A DNA stretch of 64,000 nucleotides from Mycolicibacter nonchromogenicus (lineage in GTDB: Bacteria > Actinomycetota > Actinomycetes > Mycobacteriales > Mycobacteriaceae): the NCBI RefSeq assembly GCF_002101775.1, contig NZ_LQPI01000042.1, positions 124,001-188,000 of the forward strand, given 5' to 3'. The notes beneath the pieces are model-generated. The model saw nothing but the letters and a program-made list of their open reading frames with translations. It was not told the origin of the DNA and did no database searches. Of the stretch, positions 43,998 through 53,982 are shown piece by piece; the stretch's first letter is position 1, and every line of letters begins with the position of its first letter. The translations under genes were made by a program, and so were the position numbers.

Positions 43998-44040
43998 CTT
44001 TGCGCTTATTTGTCGGTCCGCTCAGAGGATTGGGTGTGGT

Positions 44041-45381
44041 GTGAACAGTGGCTGGATCGCCTCTCCTCCGGAGGTGCATTCTGCGCTGTTGAGCAGCGGG
44101 CCCGGCCCCAGCGCGCTGCTGGCGGCCGCCGGAGCCTGGTCGGCGCTGAGTGGCGAATACGCCGCCACGGCCACCGAACTGATCACCGTGCTGAGCGACG
44201 TCCGGTCAACGGCCTGGCAGGGCCCCAGCGCTGACAGCTACACCGCCGCACACGCGCCCTATCTGCAATGGCTGACACGCGCCAGCATCGACAGCGCACG
44301 CACCAACGCCCAATACGAAGTCGTCGCGGCGGCCTACAGCACCGCCCTGGCCGCCATGCCCACCCAAGTAGAGCTGGCGCTCAACCACACCACCCACGCC
44401 GTGCTGACCGCCACCAACTTCTTTGGCATCAACACCATCCCGATCGCAGTCAACGAAGCTGACTACGCCCGCATGTGGATACAGGCGGCCACCGTCATGG
44501 CGACCTACGAGGCGATCGCCGGCGCTGCCCTGGCGTCAGTGCCCGACACGGGCCCCCCGCCGCCGATCTTGGCCGCCGACACCGGACCCGGTGGCGACGA
44601 CGAACCCACCGATCCGGTCGACGAGGCCGAACGCTGGTTCTGGTTCATCTTCTGGAACGTCGTCATCTGGTCGACGCTCCTGCACCTCGTATCGATTGCG
44701 GTGCGGATACCGATCGTGCTCCCGCTGATGATCAACGCCATCAATGACTACATCGCATCGATGCAGGCGCCGCCGGAGCCCGTCGTCGCGGAGCCCGCGC
44801 CCCAGCCCCTCCCCGTGGTGCAGCCGATCGTTGCCAGACCGGCTCACGAACCGGTCGCCGTCGCCGTCGGTGCCGGAAGCGCTCTCGCGGGATCGGCAGG
44901 GACGTCGTCGGCCGGCTCGGCCGGCACCACGAGCGCTGGGCCGGCCCCGCCGGTCGTCGGCGCCGAGATGCTGGGTTACTTGGTGACCGGCGGCCACGCC
45001 GAAGGCTTCGGGCCCACCCTGACCGATCACGACCAGTCCAAGGCGCCGGCCCCCGGCGTCGCGGCAGCGACCTCGGCTCGCGCCCCCGCGGCGCGCGCCC
45101 CACTGCGCGCCCGGCGGCGGCGCCGTACGCACATGAAGGAATATGCCGACGCCACCATGACGCTGGCCGTCGACGACAGCGAAATGCCCGCGGAGACAAC
45201 GACACCCGCCTGCTCGGAATCCGGCGCGGGTGCGCTGGGATTCACCGGGACGACGCAGCGAGGCGATGCGAGAGCAGCGGGATTGGCCCGGTTGGGTGGC
45301 AGCACCCTCGATGCCGCACCCGCGGTACCACTGCTGCCCGAAACCTGGGATTACGACCCCGACGAGCGGGTGCCGTCCTAG
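44041..45381 (+). CDS. PPE-family protein, PPE2-like with polybasic motif
   Basis: Protein of 446 residues. The N-terminal ~180 residues are the PPE domain, with Pro9-Pro10-Glu11 (ASPPEVHS), the WxG turn W59-Q-G61, and the helical hairpin that normally pairs with a PE protein for type VII secretion. A hydrophobic segment ([19 protein letters not shown]) follows at about 200-235, then a Pro/Ala/Gly-rich linker. Near residues 353-362 is an Arg cluster (RARRRRRTH), and the C-terminus (GFTGTT...AGLARL...[11 protein letters not shown]) resembles the M. tuberculosis PPE1/PPE2 end. PPE2 is known to have a nuclear-localisation-type basic motif. No PE gene precedes it. An IdeR-like box suggests iron regulation. 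Confidence 0.88.
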   Translation: MNSGWIASPPEVHSALLSSGPGPSALLAAAGAWSALSGEYAATATELITVLSDVRSTAWQGPSADSYTAAHAPYLQWLTRASIDSARTNAQYEVVAAAYSTALAAMPTQVELALNHTTHAVLTATNFFGINTIPIAVNEADYARMWIQAATVMATYEAIAGAALASVPDTGPPPPILAADTGPGGDDEPTDPVDEAERWFWFIFWNVVIWSTLLHLVSIAVRIPIVLPLMINAINDYIASMQAPPEPVVAEPAPQPLPVVQPIVARPAHEPVAVAVGAGSALAGSAGTSSAGSAGTTSAGPAPPVVGAEMLGYLVTGGHAEGFGPTLTDHDQSKAPAPGVAAATSARAPAARAPLRARRRRRTHMKEYADATMTLAVDDSEMPAETTTPACSESGAGALGFTGTTQRGDARAAGLARLGGSTLDAAPAVPLLPETWDYDPDERVPS

Positions 45382-45484
45382 CCACTGTGCCGTGGCCCCC
45401 CTCGCAAGGGAAATCCCTCTAGCCAACCCGCCCCCGCTCCGCCTACCGTCACAGGCAATCACTACGGATGTGTTGGAGGCATCG

Positions 45485-45886
45485 ATGGCCGATCAGACGG
45501 CGGCGTCTTCTCATCGTTGGATCACCGGCTTGGCCGGCAGTGCGTTCAGGGCCGTCGCGATCGGGGCCACCGTCGCGGGGTTGTGCTACGCACCCATCGC
45601 CTCCGCGGATCCGGAGCCCTCAACCCAGCAGGAGCCGGCCGAGAACCAGCAGGACGAACAGCAGCAACAGGGGTTCTCCCCGCCACGACTCGACACCCCC
45701 AATAACAATTCCGCGAATAACCCCGCCAACAATGACGCCTCCAAGAAGGGCGACCTTTCAGACATCCACTGCTGGATGTACAGCACCGGTCCCGAATGGT
45801 TCCCGCCGGGCGCAATGCCCAGGCCGGGACTGCCCGGAGAACAGGTCTGGCCCTGCTACTACGTGGCCGGCCTGACCCCGCACTAA
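45485..45886 (+). CDS. Small secreted protein, Asn/Gln-rich
   Basis: Protein of 133 residues with a Sec signal peptide (FRAVAIGATVAGLCYAPIASA, cleavage before DP at about residue 42). The mature part starts with a low-complexity Gln/Asn-rich segment (ENQQDEQQQQG, NNNSANNPANN) and ends in a compact ~45-residue region with two Cys and several Trp/Pro (DIHCWMYSTGPEWFPPG; VWPCYYVAG) that could form one disulfide. It resembles other short mycobacterial exported proteins of unknown function. ATG follows GGAGGCATCG. Confidence 0.78.
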   Translation: MADQTAASSHRWITGLAGSAFRAVAIGATVAGLCYAPIASADPEPSTQQEPAENQQDEQQQQGFSPPRLDTPNNNSANNPANNDASKKGDLSDIHCWMYSTGPEWFPPGAMPRPGLPGEQVWPCYYVAGLTPH

Positions 45887-45913
45887 AGCGGGTCCAGGAC
45901 AACGCAATTGCCG

Positions 45914-46699
45914 CTACTGCGCCAGGTATCCCCCGTCCACGGGCAACACGGCGCCGGTGATGAACGATGCCTCGTCGGAAGCGAGGAAGACGATGGCGTG
46001 CGCGACTTCGGATGGTTCGCCGATACGTCCCATCGGATGCATGCTTTCCACCGCCGCCAAATACTCTGAGCCACCCGGCTCTTCGGGGAGCTGTTGGACT
46101 CGCTCGGTGCGAATCGTTCCGGGGGCCACGGCATTGACCCTGATCCCCCGGTCGGCCCACTCGACCGCCAAGTGCTTGGTCAAACCGGTGGCGATGAATT
46201 TGGCGGGCCCGTAGGCCGCCTGGCGCTTCTGCCCGGCCAGCCCCGAGATCGACGAGAGGCAGACGATCGCGCCACCGCCGGTCGGCAACATGGCCTCGAT
46301 GGCGAACTTGCAGGTGAGGAACATGCCGCGGCCATCGATGGCCATCACGTTGTCCCAGTCGGCGACGCTGACTTCACGCGCATCACCGAGTGGGATGATG
46401 CCGGCGTTGGCGACCAGCACATCGAGCCGTCCGAAGCGGTCGAGCGCCGCGGTGATCATTCGCTGCGCGTCCGTCTGGTCCGCCACGTCGCCGACCACTG
46501 CCTCAACCTGCGCCCCGGTATTGCGCAATTCGTCGGCGAGCGCCAGCAGCGGTTCGCCCTGAATATCGGTCACGACCAGATGCGCACCCTCGCGCGCGAA
46601 GAGCACCGCGGTGGCGCGACCGATGCCAAAGGCTGCCCCGGTGATCACAGCCGACTTTCCGAGGAGGCGTCCTCGTCCCTGGGTTGGGCTGTCCGTCAT
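45914..46699 (-). CDS. Short-chain dehydrogenase/reductase
   Basis: NAD(P)-dependent oxidoreductase of 261 residues, classical type. Cofactor motif TGAAFGIGRA, acidic residue at the end of strand 2 (VVTDIQGE) favouring NAD, VANAGI, catalytic Ser in CLSSISGL and the pair YGPAKF. The C-terminal GAVLPVDGGYLAQ is typical. Substrate unknown. In place of the more usual YxxxK context, the residue after Tyr is Gly-Pro-Ala. ATG 46699 (MTDSPT) is selected because the longer frame has no SDR similarity. It is the gene nearest the 3' end of ssrA. Confidence 0.9.
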   Translation of the reverse strand: MTDSPTQGRGRLLGKSAVITGAAFGIGRATAVLFAREGAHLVVTDIQGEPLLALADELRNTGAQVEAVVGDVADQTDAQRMITAALDRFGRLDVLVANAGIIPLGDAREVSVADWDNVMAIDGRGMFLTCKFAIEAMLPTGGGAIVCLSSISGLAGQKRQAAYGPAKFIATGLTKHLAVEWADRGIRVNAVAPGTIRTERVQQLPEEPGGSEYLAAVESMHPMGRIGEPSEVAHAIVFLASDEASFITGAVLPVDGGYLAQ

Positions 46700-46913
46700 C
46701 GGCGCATCATCTCGATCAACTGCCTCTGTCTCCTCGTGCGGCGAACTCTTCAATGCGATGGATGGCCACGCGATCTCGCGTGAGCCCATGCAGAGGCCTC
46801 GCCACCGGCGGGACGCGAACAGGATATGTCCGGGGCGATCCCCCGCCGCTATGGCCACGGCAATGATGCGGCCGAGAGCCCGGCGCCCGGTGGAATAGGA
46901 GTGAAAACGGAGG

Positions 46914-46940
46914 CGGGCCAGGACTTTTCGTCCTGGCCCG
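46914..46940 (-). terminator. Probable ssrA terminator hairpin
   Basis: On the minus strand CGGGCCAGGAC and GTCC-TTGGCCC form a 10-base-pair GC-rich stem with one bulged base and a short A-rich loop. It lies about 20 bases beyond the tmRNA 3' end, and the stem is followed on that strand by CGCCTCCGTTTTC, a weak T-run. Confidence 0.6.
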
Positions 46941-46958
46941 TTCCGGTTCTTCGGTTGT

Positions 46959-47347
46959 GGAGCTGCCGGGAATCGAACCCGGGTCCTACGGCATTCCCTC
47001 AAGACTTCTCCGTGCGCAGTTCGCTGTGCCTCTACTTGGATCTCCCGGTCACGCGAACAAGCCGAGATGACGATCCCAGTCGCTGTTGGTGTCCCGATAA
47101 ATCCCGCGACCGGACGTATCGGTGGATCCCTCTAGTCGATGCCAGGGTCCGGGCCGAGGGAGGTCCCGGTCTGACAGGCCCGCTATCGCTTAGGCAGCGA
47201 GAGCGAAGTCGCTCTGAAGAGCGACCTTAGCCGGAGTAAGTGCAACCTTGGCGCTTACTTGGTTACAGCGACGCTTAACGGTGGTCTCCTGCCTGCACCG
47301 GCACGCTTCCCTTGATTCGACACACGCAGTCGAAACCTTTCAGCCCC
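46959..47347 (-). ncRNA. ssrA: tmRNA (transfer-messenger RNA) with 20-residue tag
   Basis: The tRNA-like ends can be paired: 5' GGGGCTG (47347-47341) with 3' CAGCTCC plus discriminator A (46959), and the T-arm GGGTTCGATTCCC is present; CCA is not encoded. The tag frame starts at the resume codon GCC (47250-47252) and ends at TAA (47190-47192), reading AKVALTP-AKVALQS-DFALAA. The final ALAA is the normal degradation signal. This is longer than the 12-residue M. tuberculosis tag (ADSHQRDYALAA) and contains an internal repeat. Position next to smpB and ftsEX is as in M. tuberculosis. Confidence 0.95.
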
Positions 47348-47533
47348 CTGTCTTTGATCTCTCACTCGCCCGCCGATTCAGCGGAACAACTCATGGTACC
47401 GGTGTCCAACGACAGGACACGACAGTTTCTTCCCGTCATACGCTCACCGCCGGCCCGTCCGAGCGCGCCAGGACCGGAGACAGCCGACACGCCCGTCTGA
47501 GCAAATTTGGCTACCGGAATGTTGATGACTATT

Positions 47534-47582
47534 CTAGACACCGAGGCCCTAGATACGAACCTGGGTCCACTGAAGTGTCTAG
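47534..47582. promoter_or_regulatory. Interrupted inverted repeat upstream of the response regulator
   Basis: CTAGACAC (47534-47541) and GTGTCTAG (47575-47582) form an 8-base perfect repeat with a 33-base spacer, ending 51 bases before the response-regulator start. A second small hairpin CACC-ATTTT-GGTG follows. Possibly operator half-sites for looping or autoregulation; unproved. Confidence 0.4.
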
Positions 47583-47633
47583 TAATCACCATTTTGGTGG
47601 GCTGGGCACGGAAGCGGGGAGGAATCACAACAG

Positions 47634-48341
47634 TTGACCAGCGAACTTGCGGCGAACGCGGGAGCGCAGGCCGCGGGCGCCGCAGAGCAGGCCATCAGTG
47701 TCGCAGTGATCGACAAACACGATGTCGTACATGCCGGCATCAGGACGTGGTGCGCCCAGACAGACTCGCCGATCACCGTGGTCGGCAGCTTCCGCACCTG
47801 TGGGGAAATGCTGGCGCAATACCCCGACCCCCCCAACCAGATCGACGTCGTGGTCTTCGAATTAGTCCGCGACGATGGCCGGCCGGCTTTCGAGGCCCTG
47901 CGTGCGATGTGTCAGGCGGGCCAGCGGGTGATCGTCTACTCCCGACTGCCAAACGACGAGGTGATCTTGACCTGCTTGGACATCGGCGCGGTGACGTATC
48001 TGGTGAAGACCGAGGGGCAACGCCACCTGATCGACGCCATCCGGGCAGCGCATTCCACCGAGCCGTATGTGGGTCCGCAGATGGCCAAGGCGCTGGCCAA
48101 CGATAAGACCTCGGGACGCACCAATCTTTCCGAGCGGGAGAAAGAAGTGCTGATCACCTGGTTCCAGACCGAAAGCAAGGAACTCGTGGGCAGCAGACTC
48201 CACATCTCACCGACGACGGTCCGCACCCATCTACGACGGGCCCGGGCCAAGTACGCGGCAGTAGGCCGACCGGCCCCGACCAAGGCCGCGCTGTTGGCGC
48301 GTGCCGTCGAGGACGGCATCCTCAGTCTGAGTGACCTGTAG
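47634..48341 (+). CDS. NarL/LuxR-type response regulator with atypical receiver
   Basis: Protein of 235 residues. The receiver domain (about 21-145) keeps the acidic pair region (VIDKHDVVHAG) and the conserved Lys (YLVKTE), but the phospho-acceptor Asp is replaced by Glu76 (VVVFELVRDDG). The LuxR helix-turn-helix (LSEREKEVLITWF ... ISPTTVRTHLRRARAK) occupies about 160-220. Glu at the acceptor site often mimics the phosphorylated state, so this protein may be constitutively active or controlled by other means. No histidine kinase gene is adjacent. Translation starts at TTG 47634 after GGGGAGGAA. Confidence 0.87.
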   Translation: MTSELAANAGAQAAGAAEQAISVAVIDKHDVVHAGIRTWCAQTDSPITVVGSFRTCGEMLAQYPDPPNQIDVVVFELVRDDGRPAFEALRAMCQAGQRVIVYSRLPNDEVILTCLDIGAVTYLVKTEGQRHLIDAIRAAHSTEPYVGPQMAKALANDKTSGRTNLSEREKEVLITWFQTESKELVGSRLHISPTTVRTHLRRARAKYAAVGRPAPTKAALLARAVEDGILSLSDL

Positions 48342-48378
48342 TACCACGGCGGTCCGGACACCGCCGCCAACGCGACCG

Positions 48379-49224
48379 TCAACCGGCGGTGATCATCACC
48401 ACCGCCGCGGCAGCCAGCACCATGCCCACCACCTGGCCGCGGTGCACCCGCTCACGCAACACCACCATGGCCAGCACCACCGTCACCGCGGGGAACAGCG
48501 AGATCAGCACACTGGCCAACGACAGGTCCGAGGTGCGTAACGCCAGCAGCATCGCGACATTGCCTGCGGTGTCCGACAGCCCCGCCACCAGGGCCAGCTT
48601 CAAGGTTCCACCGGTGGGCAGGCGCAGTTCACGCGCCCCGGTCGCCGCGGTGAACACCAGCACCGCAGCCGCCAGCCGCGCGAACCCCAACGGCCACAGC
48701 CCAGAGTCGTTGGGCGCCTCATGGAGGAACACGAAGTCCAGCCCGAACATCACCCCGGCTCCCACGGTCAGCCAGGCCACCTTGCGGGTGAAGCGGTGCG
48801 GCCGGACGTCCTCATCGGTGGCCTGCCGGCTCACCAGGGCCACCGACAACAGCGCCAGCACGATCCCGCCGTCGGCCACCGGTCCGGGCCGCTCCCCCTG
48901 GATCAAGCCGACCGCGACCGGAACCGTTGCCGTCAGCACCGCCGACACCGGCGAGACCACCGAGATCGGTCCGGCGCCCAGCGCGGCGTAGAACCACCAG
49001 CCGCCCAGCCCCAGCGCGACACCGGAGGCCAGGCCCCAGCCGATCGCGCCGGCAGGAATGGGGCCGCCCACCGCGATGGCGAGCGTGCCCAGCAACGCCA
49101 GCGCCACCGGGTAGGAGACCAACACCACCCGAAGCGCGGGTACGCGGCGAGCGGCGAGGCCGCCGGCGAAATCGCTGACCCCGTAGCCCGTCGCTGACAA
49201 CAGCGCCAGGACGGCGCCGGTCAC
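48379..49224 (-). CDS. EamA/DMT-family transporter
   Basis: Inner-membrane protein of 281 residues with ten predicted helices in two repeats of the EamA type (start [23 protein letters not shown]-terminal [23 protein letters not shown]). DMT proteins export or import metabolites such as amino acids. Its start codon overlaps the smpB stop (ATGA), so it is translated from the smpB transcript. Substrate unknown. Confidence 0.88.
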   Translation of the reverse strand: MTGAVLALLSATGYGVSDFAGGLAARRVPALRVVLVSYPVALALLGTLAIAVGGPIPAGAIGWGLASGVALGLGGWWFYAALGAGPISVVSPVSAVLTATVPVAVGLIQGERPGPVADGGIVLALLSVALVSRQATDEDVRPHRFTRKVAWLTVGAGVMFGLDFVFLHEAPNDSGLWPLGFARLAAAVLVFTAATGARELRLPTGGTLKLALVAGLSDTAGNVAMLLALRTSDLSLASVLISLFPAVTVVLAMVVLRERVHRGQVVGMVLAAAAVVMITAG

Positions 49225-49721
49225 ATGCCCTTGGCGCGCCGGCCCATTGCCCGCGTGATTTCGCGCTGCGCGTCGCGACGAGCCAGATCTTGGCGCTTGT
49301 CGTGGGCCTGCTTACCTCGCGCCAGTGCCAATTCGACCTTCACCTTGCCGTCGGTGAAGTACACCGACAGCGGCACCAGGGTGAGGTTGCCGTCGCGGAT
49401 CTTGCCGATCAGCATGTCGATCTGGCGGCGGTGCAACAACAGCTTGCGGGTACGGCGCGGGTCGTGATTGGTCCAGGTGCCGTGGTGGTATTCGGGAATG
49501 TGCATGTTGCGCAGCCAGACTTCGCCGTCGTCGACGGTGGCGAACGCATCCACCAGCGAAGCCTGCCCAGCCCGCAGGCTCTTGACCTCGGTGCCCACTA
49601 AGGCCACCCCGGCCTCGTAGACGTCGAGAATCGAGTAGTTGTGTCGTGCTTTGCGATTCGACGCAACGATCTGTTTGTCCGGCTTCTTTTTGCTGCCCTT
49701 GTCAGCCGACTTCTTAGCCAT
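49221..49721 (-). CDS. smpB: tmRNA-binding protein SmpB
   Basis: Small basic beta-barrel protein, 166 residues, that binds the tRNA-like domain of tmRNA and delivers it to stalled ribosomes. The conserved [17 protein letters not shown] and [16 protein letters not shown] segments are present, as is the basic C-terminal tail ([18 protein letters not shown]). The N-terminus has an extra Lys-rich stretch (about 20 residues). It follows ftsX closely and precedes a DMT transporter, with ssrA 2.2 kb away on the same strand. Confidence 0.97.
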   Translation of the reverse strand: MAKKSADKGSKKKPDKQIVASNRKARHNYSILDVYEAGVALVGTEVKSLRAGQASLVDAFATVDDGEVWLRNMHIPEYHHGTWTNHDPRRTRKLLLHRRQIDMLIGKIRDGNLTLVPLSVYFTDGKVKVELALARGKQAHDKRQDLARRDAQREITRAMGRRAKGM

Positions 49722-49723
49722 CG

Positions 49724-50617
49724 CTATCGCCGCACATACAGCCGAAGCGTCACGTATGCCGTCGCTCCGGCCATCGCCGCGCCCAGCAGCAGCAGGATAG
49801 GCGAGATGTAGAGGATGTCGGCGTAGTCGATTCGCGCGATCAGATGCGCCTGATAGAACTGGCTGAGCGCATTGTCGAGGAACAGCGCCCGCACCACCAT
49901 CAACCCGATGATCGCGATGATCACACCCACCGTCGCGGCCAGCACCGCCTCGAGCAGGAACGGCAGCTGGGTATACCAGCGGCTGGCGCCCACCAGCCGC
50001 ATGATGGAGACCTCCGTGCGCCGGGTGTACGCGGCCACCTGGACCATGTTGGCGATCAACAGCACCGCCCCGATCGCCTGCACCAGCGCGACCGCGAACG
50101 CGGCACTACTTAGTCCGTCGAGCACGGCGAACAGCCGGTCGATCAACTTCTTCTGATTGAGCACGCTGAGCACACCCGGCTGGCTCTGCATCGCGGAGTC
50201 GAAATCCTTGCTCTGCTCCGGGTTCTCCAGCTTGACGATGAACGACGCCGGAAAGGAGTCCTTACTCGCCACGTCCTTGAACTCGGGGAACTTGCGGATC
50301 GCGTCGGCATACGCGTCGTCGGTGTTGAGGTAGCGCACCGACTTCACATCATTGCGGTTCTCGATCTGCTCCCGCAGCGCCTTGCACGCCTGCTGTTCGC
50401 AGTTCGGGTCTTCGGCAGCGACCTCGGGGGTCAAAAACACCTGCGATTCGACCCGGTCGAGGTAGATGTTGCGGGACTGGTCGGCCAGGCGTACCACCAG
50501 CAGGCCGCCGCCGAACAGCGCGATGGAGATGGCCGTGGTGAGGATCATGGCCACCGTCATGGTGACGTTGCGCCGCAGGCCGGTCAGGACCTCGTTGAAC
50601 AGGAATCCAAAGCGCAC
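49724..50617 (-). CDS. ftsX: Cell division protein FtsX
   Basis: Membrane component (297 residues) of the FtsEX complex, which couples ATP hydrolysis in the cytoplasm to peptidoglycan hydrolase activation outside (RipC in mycobacteria). One N-terminal helix (about 20-43), an extracellular domain of about 110 residues with a Cys pair (CEQQACKAL), and three C-terminal helices fit the family. It begins one base after the ftsE stop, so it is co-translated with FtsE. Confidence 0.97.
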   Translation of the reverse strand: MRFGFLFNEVLTGLRRNVTMTVAMILTTAISIALFGGGLLVVRLADQSRNIYLDRVESQVFLTPEVAAEDPNCEQQACKALREQIENRNDVKSVRYLNTDDAYADAIRKFPEFKDVASKDSFPASFIVKLENPEQSKDFDSAMQSQPGVLSVLNQKKLIDRLFAVLDGLSSAAFAVALVQAIGAVLLIANMVQVAAYTRRTEVSIMRLVGASRWYTQLPFLLEAVLAATVGVIIAIIGLMVVRALFLDNALSQFYQAHLIARIDYADILYISPILLLLGAAMAGATAYVTLRLYVRR

Positions 50618-50618
50618 G

Positions 50619-51308
50619 TCAGCGGTCCATTCCGTAGACCCCGCGCTGTTCGTCGCGAACGAGTCGTCCCAGCGACAGTTCGACGACGCGCTGGCGCATC
50701 GAGTCGACGATGTGGTGGTCGTGGGTCGCCATCAGCACCGTGGTTCCGGTGCGGTTGATCCGCTCCAGCAGATCCATGATGTCCTCACTTGTTTCCGGGT
50801 CCAGGTTGCCGGTCGGCTCGTCGGCCAACAGCACCAGCGGCCGGTTGACGAAGGCGCGGGCGATCGCCACCCGCTGTTGCTCACCGCCGGACAGCTCGCC
50901 CGGCAGCCGGTTCGCTTTGCCGGACAACCCGACCATCTCCAGCACCTCGGGGACAACCCGGTTGATCATCTCCGGCTTCTTGCCGATGACCTCCAGGGCG
51001 AACGCGACGTTCTCGAACACGGTCTTCTGCTGCAGCAACCGGAAGTCTTGGAACACGCATCCGAGCACTTGGCGCAGGCTGGGGATATGGCGGCCGGCCA
51101 GCTTGTTGACGTGAAACTTCGACACCTGAATGTCACCCGAGGTGGGCGTCTCCTCAGCCAGCAGCAACCGCATGAACGTCGACTTGCCCGAGCCGGACGG
51201 GCCGATCAGGAACACGAACTCGCCCTTGTCGATCTTGACGTTGATGTTGTCCAGCGCCGGACGGGCCGACGATTTGTACTGCTTGGTGACATGGTCGAGC
51301 GTGATCAT
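50619..51308 (-). CDS. ftsE: Cell division ATP-binding protein FtsE
   Basis: ABC ATPase, 229 residues, the usual mycobacterial length. Walker [11 protein letters not shown]-loop QDFRLL, signature [14 protein letters not shown], Walker [14 protein letters not shown] and switch His in MATHDHHIV are all intact. It works with FtsX at the division site. ATG 51308 (MITLDHV) is the family start; the longer frame runs into the promoter. Downstream of the proline-rich protein gene by 22 bases. Confidence 0.97.
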   Translation of the reverse strand: MITLDHVTKQYKSSARPALDNINVKIDKGEFVFLIGPSGSGKSTFMRLLLAEETPTSGDIQVSKFHVNKLAGRHIPSLRQVLGCVFQDFRLLQQKTVFENVAFALEVIGKKPEMINRVVPEVLEMVGLSGKANRLPGELSGGEQQRVAIARAFVNRPLVLLADEPTGNLDPETSEDIMDLLERINRTGTTVLMATHDHHIVDSMRQRVVELSLGRLVRDEQRGVYGMDR

Positions 51309-51330
51309 CACGGCACGAAGTTTAGCCGTG

Positions 51331-51867
51331 TCAGGCGCCCGGACCGGCCGGGGACGCAGGAGTAGGCGGGCCAGGCACGGGCTGGCGGGCATCCGACGGT
51401 GCCTCCTGGGGCGCCTCGGGAGCTGGCGGGCTCGGTCCTTCCTCGGGCGGGGCCGGGGCGGGCGGTGGACACAGCGGCGGGCAGAACGGGAATCCCGGCT
51501 CCGACGTCGCGGCCGGCGGTTCGCTGCCCGGCGGCTCCGCCGGGCCGGGAGGTTCGGTCGTGGTTGGCGTTGGTGTGACGGTCTCGGTGATGGTCACCGG
51601 CGGCTGTTGCAGCTTGGTGCGCGGCACCCAGGTATAGGCCGGGTCGGGGACGAATCCCGGCGGCACCACCTGCGGGGCGGGCGGCGGCGCCGGCTCCTCG
51701 CGATAGGTGTCGTAGACCCACCACACCGCGAAGAAGGCGATGATCAGCACCAACGTGGACGTGCGGACCCGGCCGCCGAACAGATGGCTCGGCACTTTCC
51801 AGTGCTTGCGCTCTGCCTCCCCGGGCTTCTGCGGGGAATCGTCGGGCCGTCGGATGCTGAGTTTCAC
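51331..51867 (-). CDS. Proline-rich single-pass membrane protein (Rv3103c-like)
   Basis: Protein of 178 residues: cytoplasmic N-terminus (~38), one transmembrane helix ([18 protein letters not shown]) and an external part that is about one-third proline, with Thr/Pro repeats and a CPPLCPPP segment containing two Cys. No catalytic motif. The position between the MscS gene and ftsE is conserved in mycobacteria (Rv3103c), suggesting a link to envelope growth or FtsEX, but function is unknown. Its start overlaps the MscS stop by 4 bases (translational coupling). Confidence 0.85.
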   Translation of the reverse strand: MKLSIRRPDDSPQKPGEAERKHWKVPSHLFGGRVRTSTLVLIIAFFAVWWVYDTYREEPAPPPAPQVVPPGFVPDPAYTWVPRTKLQQPPVTITETVTPTPTTTEPPGPAEPPGSEPPAATSEPGFPFCPPLCPPPAPAPPEEGPSPPAPEAPQEAPSDARQPVPGPPTPASPAGPGA

Positions 51868-52766
51868 AGTGTCTGCACCGGCTTCACGTCGCCGGCGGTG
51901 ACCACACCGGCCGACGCCAGGGCTCGCACCACCTGGATGCGCAGTCGGCGTCCCACCTCGAATTGCTTTCCGGGCAGCGTGCGGGCCACCATCCGCAGAT
52001 TGACCACACCGAGCTCGATGCTCTCCACCCCCATGATCGACGGCTCGTCGAGCAACAGGTCACGCAGCGGGGCGTCGGCCTCGCGGGCATTCACACACAC
52101 CTGGTGAAGCACCTCGTTGACCAGGGTCAGGTCGGCGGTGGTGGGCACCGGGATGTCGACGACGGCGCGCGCCCAGTCCTTGGACAGGTTCAACGACCGG
52201 ACGATATTGCCGTTCGGCACGTTGTAGACCTCGCCGTTGGGGGTGCGCAGCTTGGTCACCCGCAACGTGACCTCTTCGACGGTCCCCAGCGCCTCGGTCG
52301 GCGCGCCCGCCATGGCCAGCTGCACCAGATCGCCGAACCCGTACTGCTTTTCGGTGATGATGAAGAACCCACTCAGCAGGTCCTGCACCAGCTTTTGGGC
52401 GCCGAAGCCGATCGCGCCACCCAGCACCGCGGCGGGCCCCACCAGCGAACCGACCGGAACGTCGAGGATGCTGGTGATCTGGACGGCGACCACCACGCAC
52501 AGCAGCACCACCGACACCCACGAGATCACCGAGGCCACGGCTTGGCGGTGCTTGGAGGCTTCTGAACGCACCAGCGCATCGCTGGCCGCAAAGCCGCGCT
52601 CCAGCCGCCGGGTGACGCGACGCGCCGCCCAGGCGATGAATCGCGATGCCAGTGCCGCGCCGATCAGCAGCAGGACGATCCGCAGGCCCTTGGTGATGAT
52701 CCACTCGCCGATCTGACCGCGCCACAGGTCATGCCAGCGCTGTCCCGGGGCGAAGGCCAAGACCAT
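51864..52766 (-). CDS. MscS-family mechanosensitive ion channel
   Basis: Inner-membrane channel subunit of 300 residues. Three hydrophobic segments lie in the first ~120 residues; the pore-lining TM3 shows the Gly/Ala pattern (VLGGAIGFGAQKLVQDLLSGFFII) of MscS, followed by the beta domain (LRTPNGEVYNVPNGNI) and a C-terminal alpha/beta domain. Members release osmolytes on hypo-osmotic shock. It follows prfB by 3 bases on the same strand and corresponds to Rv3104c. Confidence 0.93.
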   Translation of the reverse strand: MVLAFAPGQRWHDLWRGQIGEWIITKGLRIVLLLIGAALASRFIAWAARRVTRRLERGFAASDALVRSEASKHRQAVASVISWVSVVLLCVVVAVQITSILDVPVGSLVGPAAVLGGAIGFGAQKLVQDLLSGFFIITEKQYGFGDLVQLAMAGAPTEALGTVEEVTLRVTKLRTPNGEVYNVPNGNIVRSLNLSKDWARAVVDIPVPTTADLTLVNEVLHQVCVNAREADAPLRDLLLDEPSIMGVESIELGVVNLRMVARTLPGKQFEVGRRLRIQVVRALASAGVVTAGDVKPVQTL

Positions 52767-52769
52767 GCC

Positions 52770-53885
52770 TTAGTCGCCTTCCGGCCTGTTGCGCCACCGG
52801 ATTCCGGCCTCGAGGAAGCCGTCGATGTCCCCGTCGAGGACCGCGGCGGGGTTGCCGACTTCGTATTCGGTGCGCAGATCCTTGACCATCTGGTACGGGT
52901 GCAGCACATAGGAGCGCATCTGGTTGCCCCACGAGCTGCCGCCGTCGCCCTTGAGGGCATCCATCTCGGCTCGCTCCTCCGAGCGCTTGCGTTCCATCAG
53001 CTTGGCCTGCAGCACCCGCATCGCCGAAACCTTGTTCTGCAACTGCGATTTCTCGTTCTGGCAGGTGACCACGATTCCGGTGGGGATGTGGGTGAGCCGC
53101 ACCGCGGAGTCGGTGGTGTTCACCGACTGCCCGCCCGGCCCGCTGGAGCGGTAGACGTCGACTCGGACATCACCCTCGGGGATATCGATGTGGTCGGTGG
53201 TCTCCACCACCGGCAGCACCTCGACCTCGGCGAATGACGTCTGCCGGCGCCCCTGGTTGTCGAACGGGCTGATTCGCACCAGCCGGTGGGTGCCCTGCTC
53301 CACCGAGAGGGTGCCGTAGGCGAAGGGCGCGTGCACCGCGAACGTGGCGCTCTTGATCCCGGCCTCTTCGGCGTAGGAGGTGTCGAACACCTCGACGCTG
53401 TAGTTGTGCTGCTCGGCCCAGCGGATGTACATGCGCATCAGCATCTCGGCCCAGTCCGCGGCGTCCACGCCGCCCGCACCCGAGCGGATCGTGACCAGTG
53501 CCTCGCGCTCGTCGTACTCACCCGAGAGCAGGGTGCGGACTTCCATGGTTTCGATGTCGGTTCGCAGCGAGGCGAGTTCGGCGTCGGCTTCGGCCAGAGC
53601 TTCGGCGGCGGCCGCCCCCTCCTCCTCGGCTGCCATCTCGTAGAGCACGGGCAGGTCATCGAGGCGCCGGCGCAACGCCTCAACTCGGCGCAACTCCCCC
53701 TGCGCGTGCGACAGCTCACTGGTGACCCGTTGGGCCCGAGCCTGGTCGTCCCACAGATTCGGGTCGGACGCCTCGTGCTCGAGTTTGTCGATACGGCTGC
53801 GCAGTCCGTCGACGTCAACCACCCGCTCCACCGTGGTCAAGGTGGCGTCGAGGGCGTCGATGTCAGGCTGGCGGTCTGGTTCCAC
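52770..53885 (-). CDS. prfB: Peptide chain release factor 2
   Basis: RF2 of 371 residues, which recognises UAA and UGA and releases the finished peptide. The GGQ catalytic motif is at residues 251-253 ([17 protein letters not shown]), and the stop-recognition tripeptide SPF is in [11 protein letters not shown]. The frame is continuous, so there is no programmed +1 frameshift as in E. coli prfB, as is usual in actinobacteria. The start is GTG 53885; upstream codons in the open frame reach only into the fprA promoter. Divergent from fprA. Confidence 0.97.
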   Translation of the reverse strand: MEPDRQPDIDALDATLTTVERVVDVDGLRSRIDKLEHEASDPNLWDDQARAQRVTSELSHAQGELRRVEALRRRLDDLPVLYEMAAEEEGAAAAEALAEADAELASLRTDIETMEVRTLLSGEYDEREALVTIRSGAGGVDAADWAEMLMRMYIRWAEQHNYSVEVFDTSYAEEAGIKSATFAVHAPFAYGTLSVEQGTHRLVRISPFDNQGRRQTSFAEVEVLPVVETTDHIDIPEGDVRVDVYRSSGPGGQSVNTTDSAVRLTHIPTGIVVTCQNEKSQLQNKVSAMRVLQAKLMERKRSEERAEMDALKGDGGSSWGNQMRSYVLHPYQMVKDLRTEYEVGNPAAVLDGDIDGFLEAGIRWRNRPEGD

Positions 53886-53982
53886 GTTTACCGAGGTTAC
53901 CGGCGGCCGTTGGCGTGGGACCTCTAGCATCGGGGTTACGCGGGTGCATGAACGACTTCCGACTCCGAAAGAAGGTTCGAGG

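Noticed and set aside
46826-47230. Plus-strand frame across the 3' half of ssrA
   Set aside because: It covers a structured RNA gene and has no similarity to a protein family.
52770-53885. Programmed frameshift in prfB
   Set aside because: The frame is continuous from GTG to the stop, with no in-frame TGA near the N-terminus.
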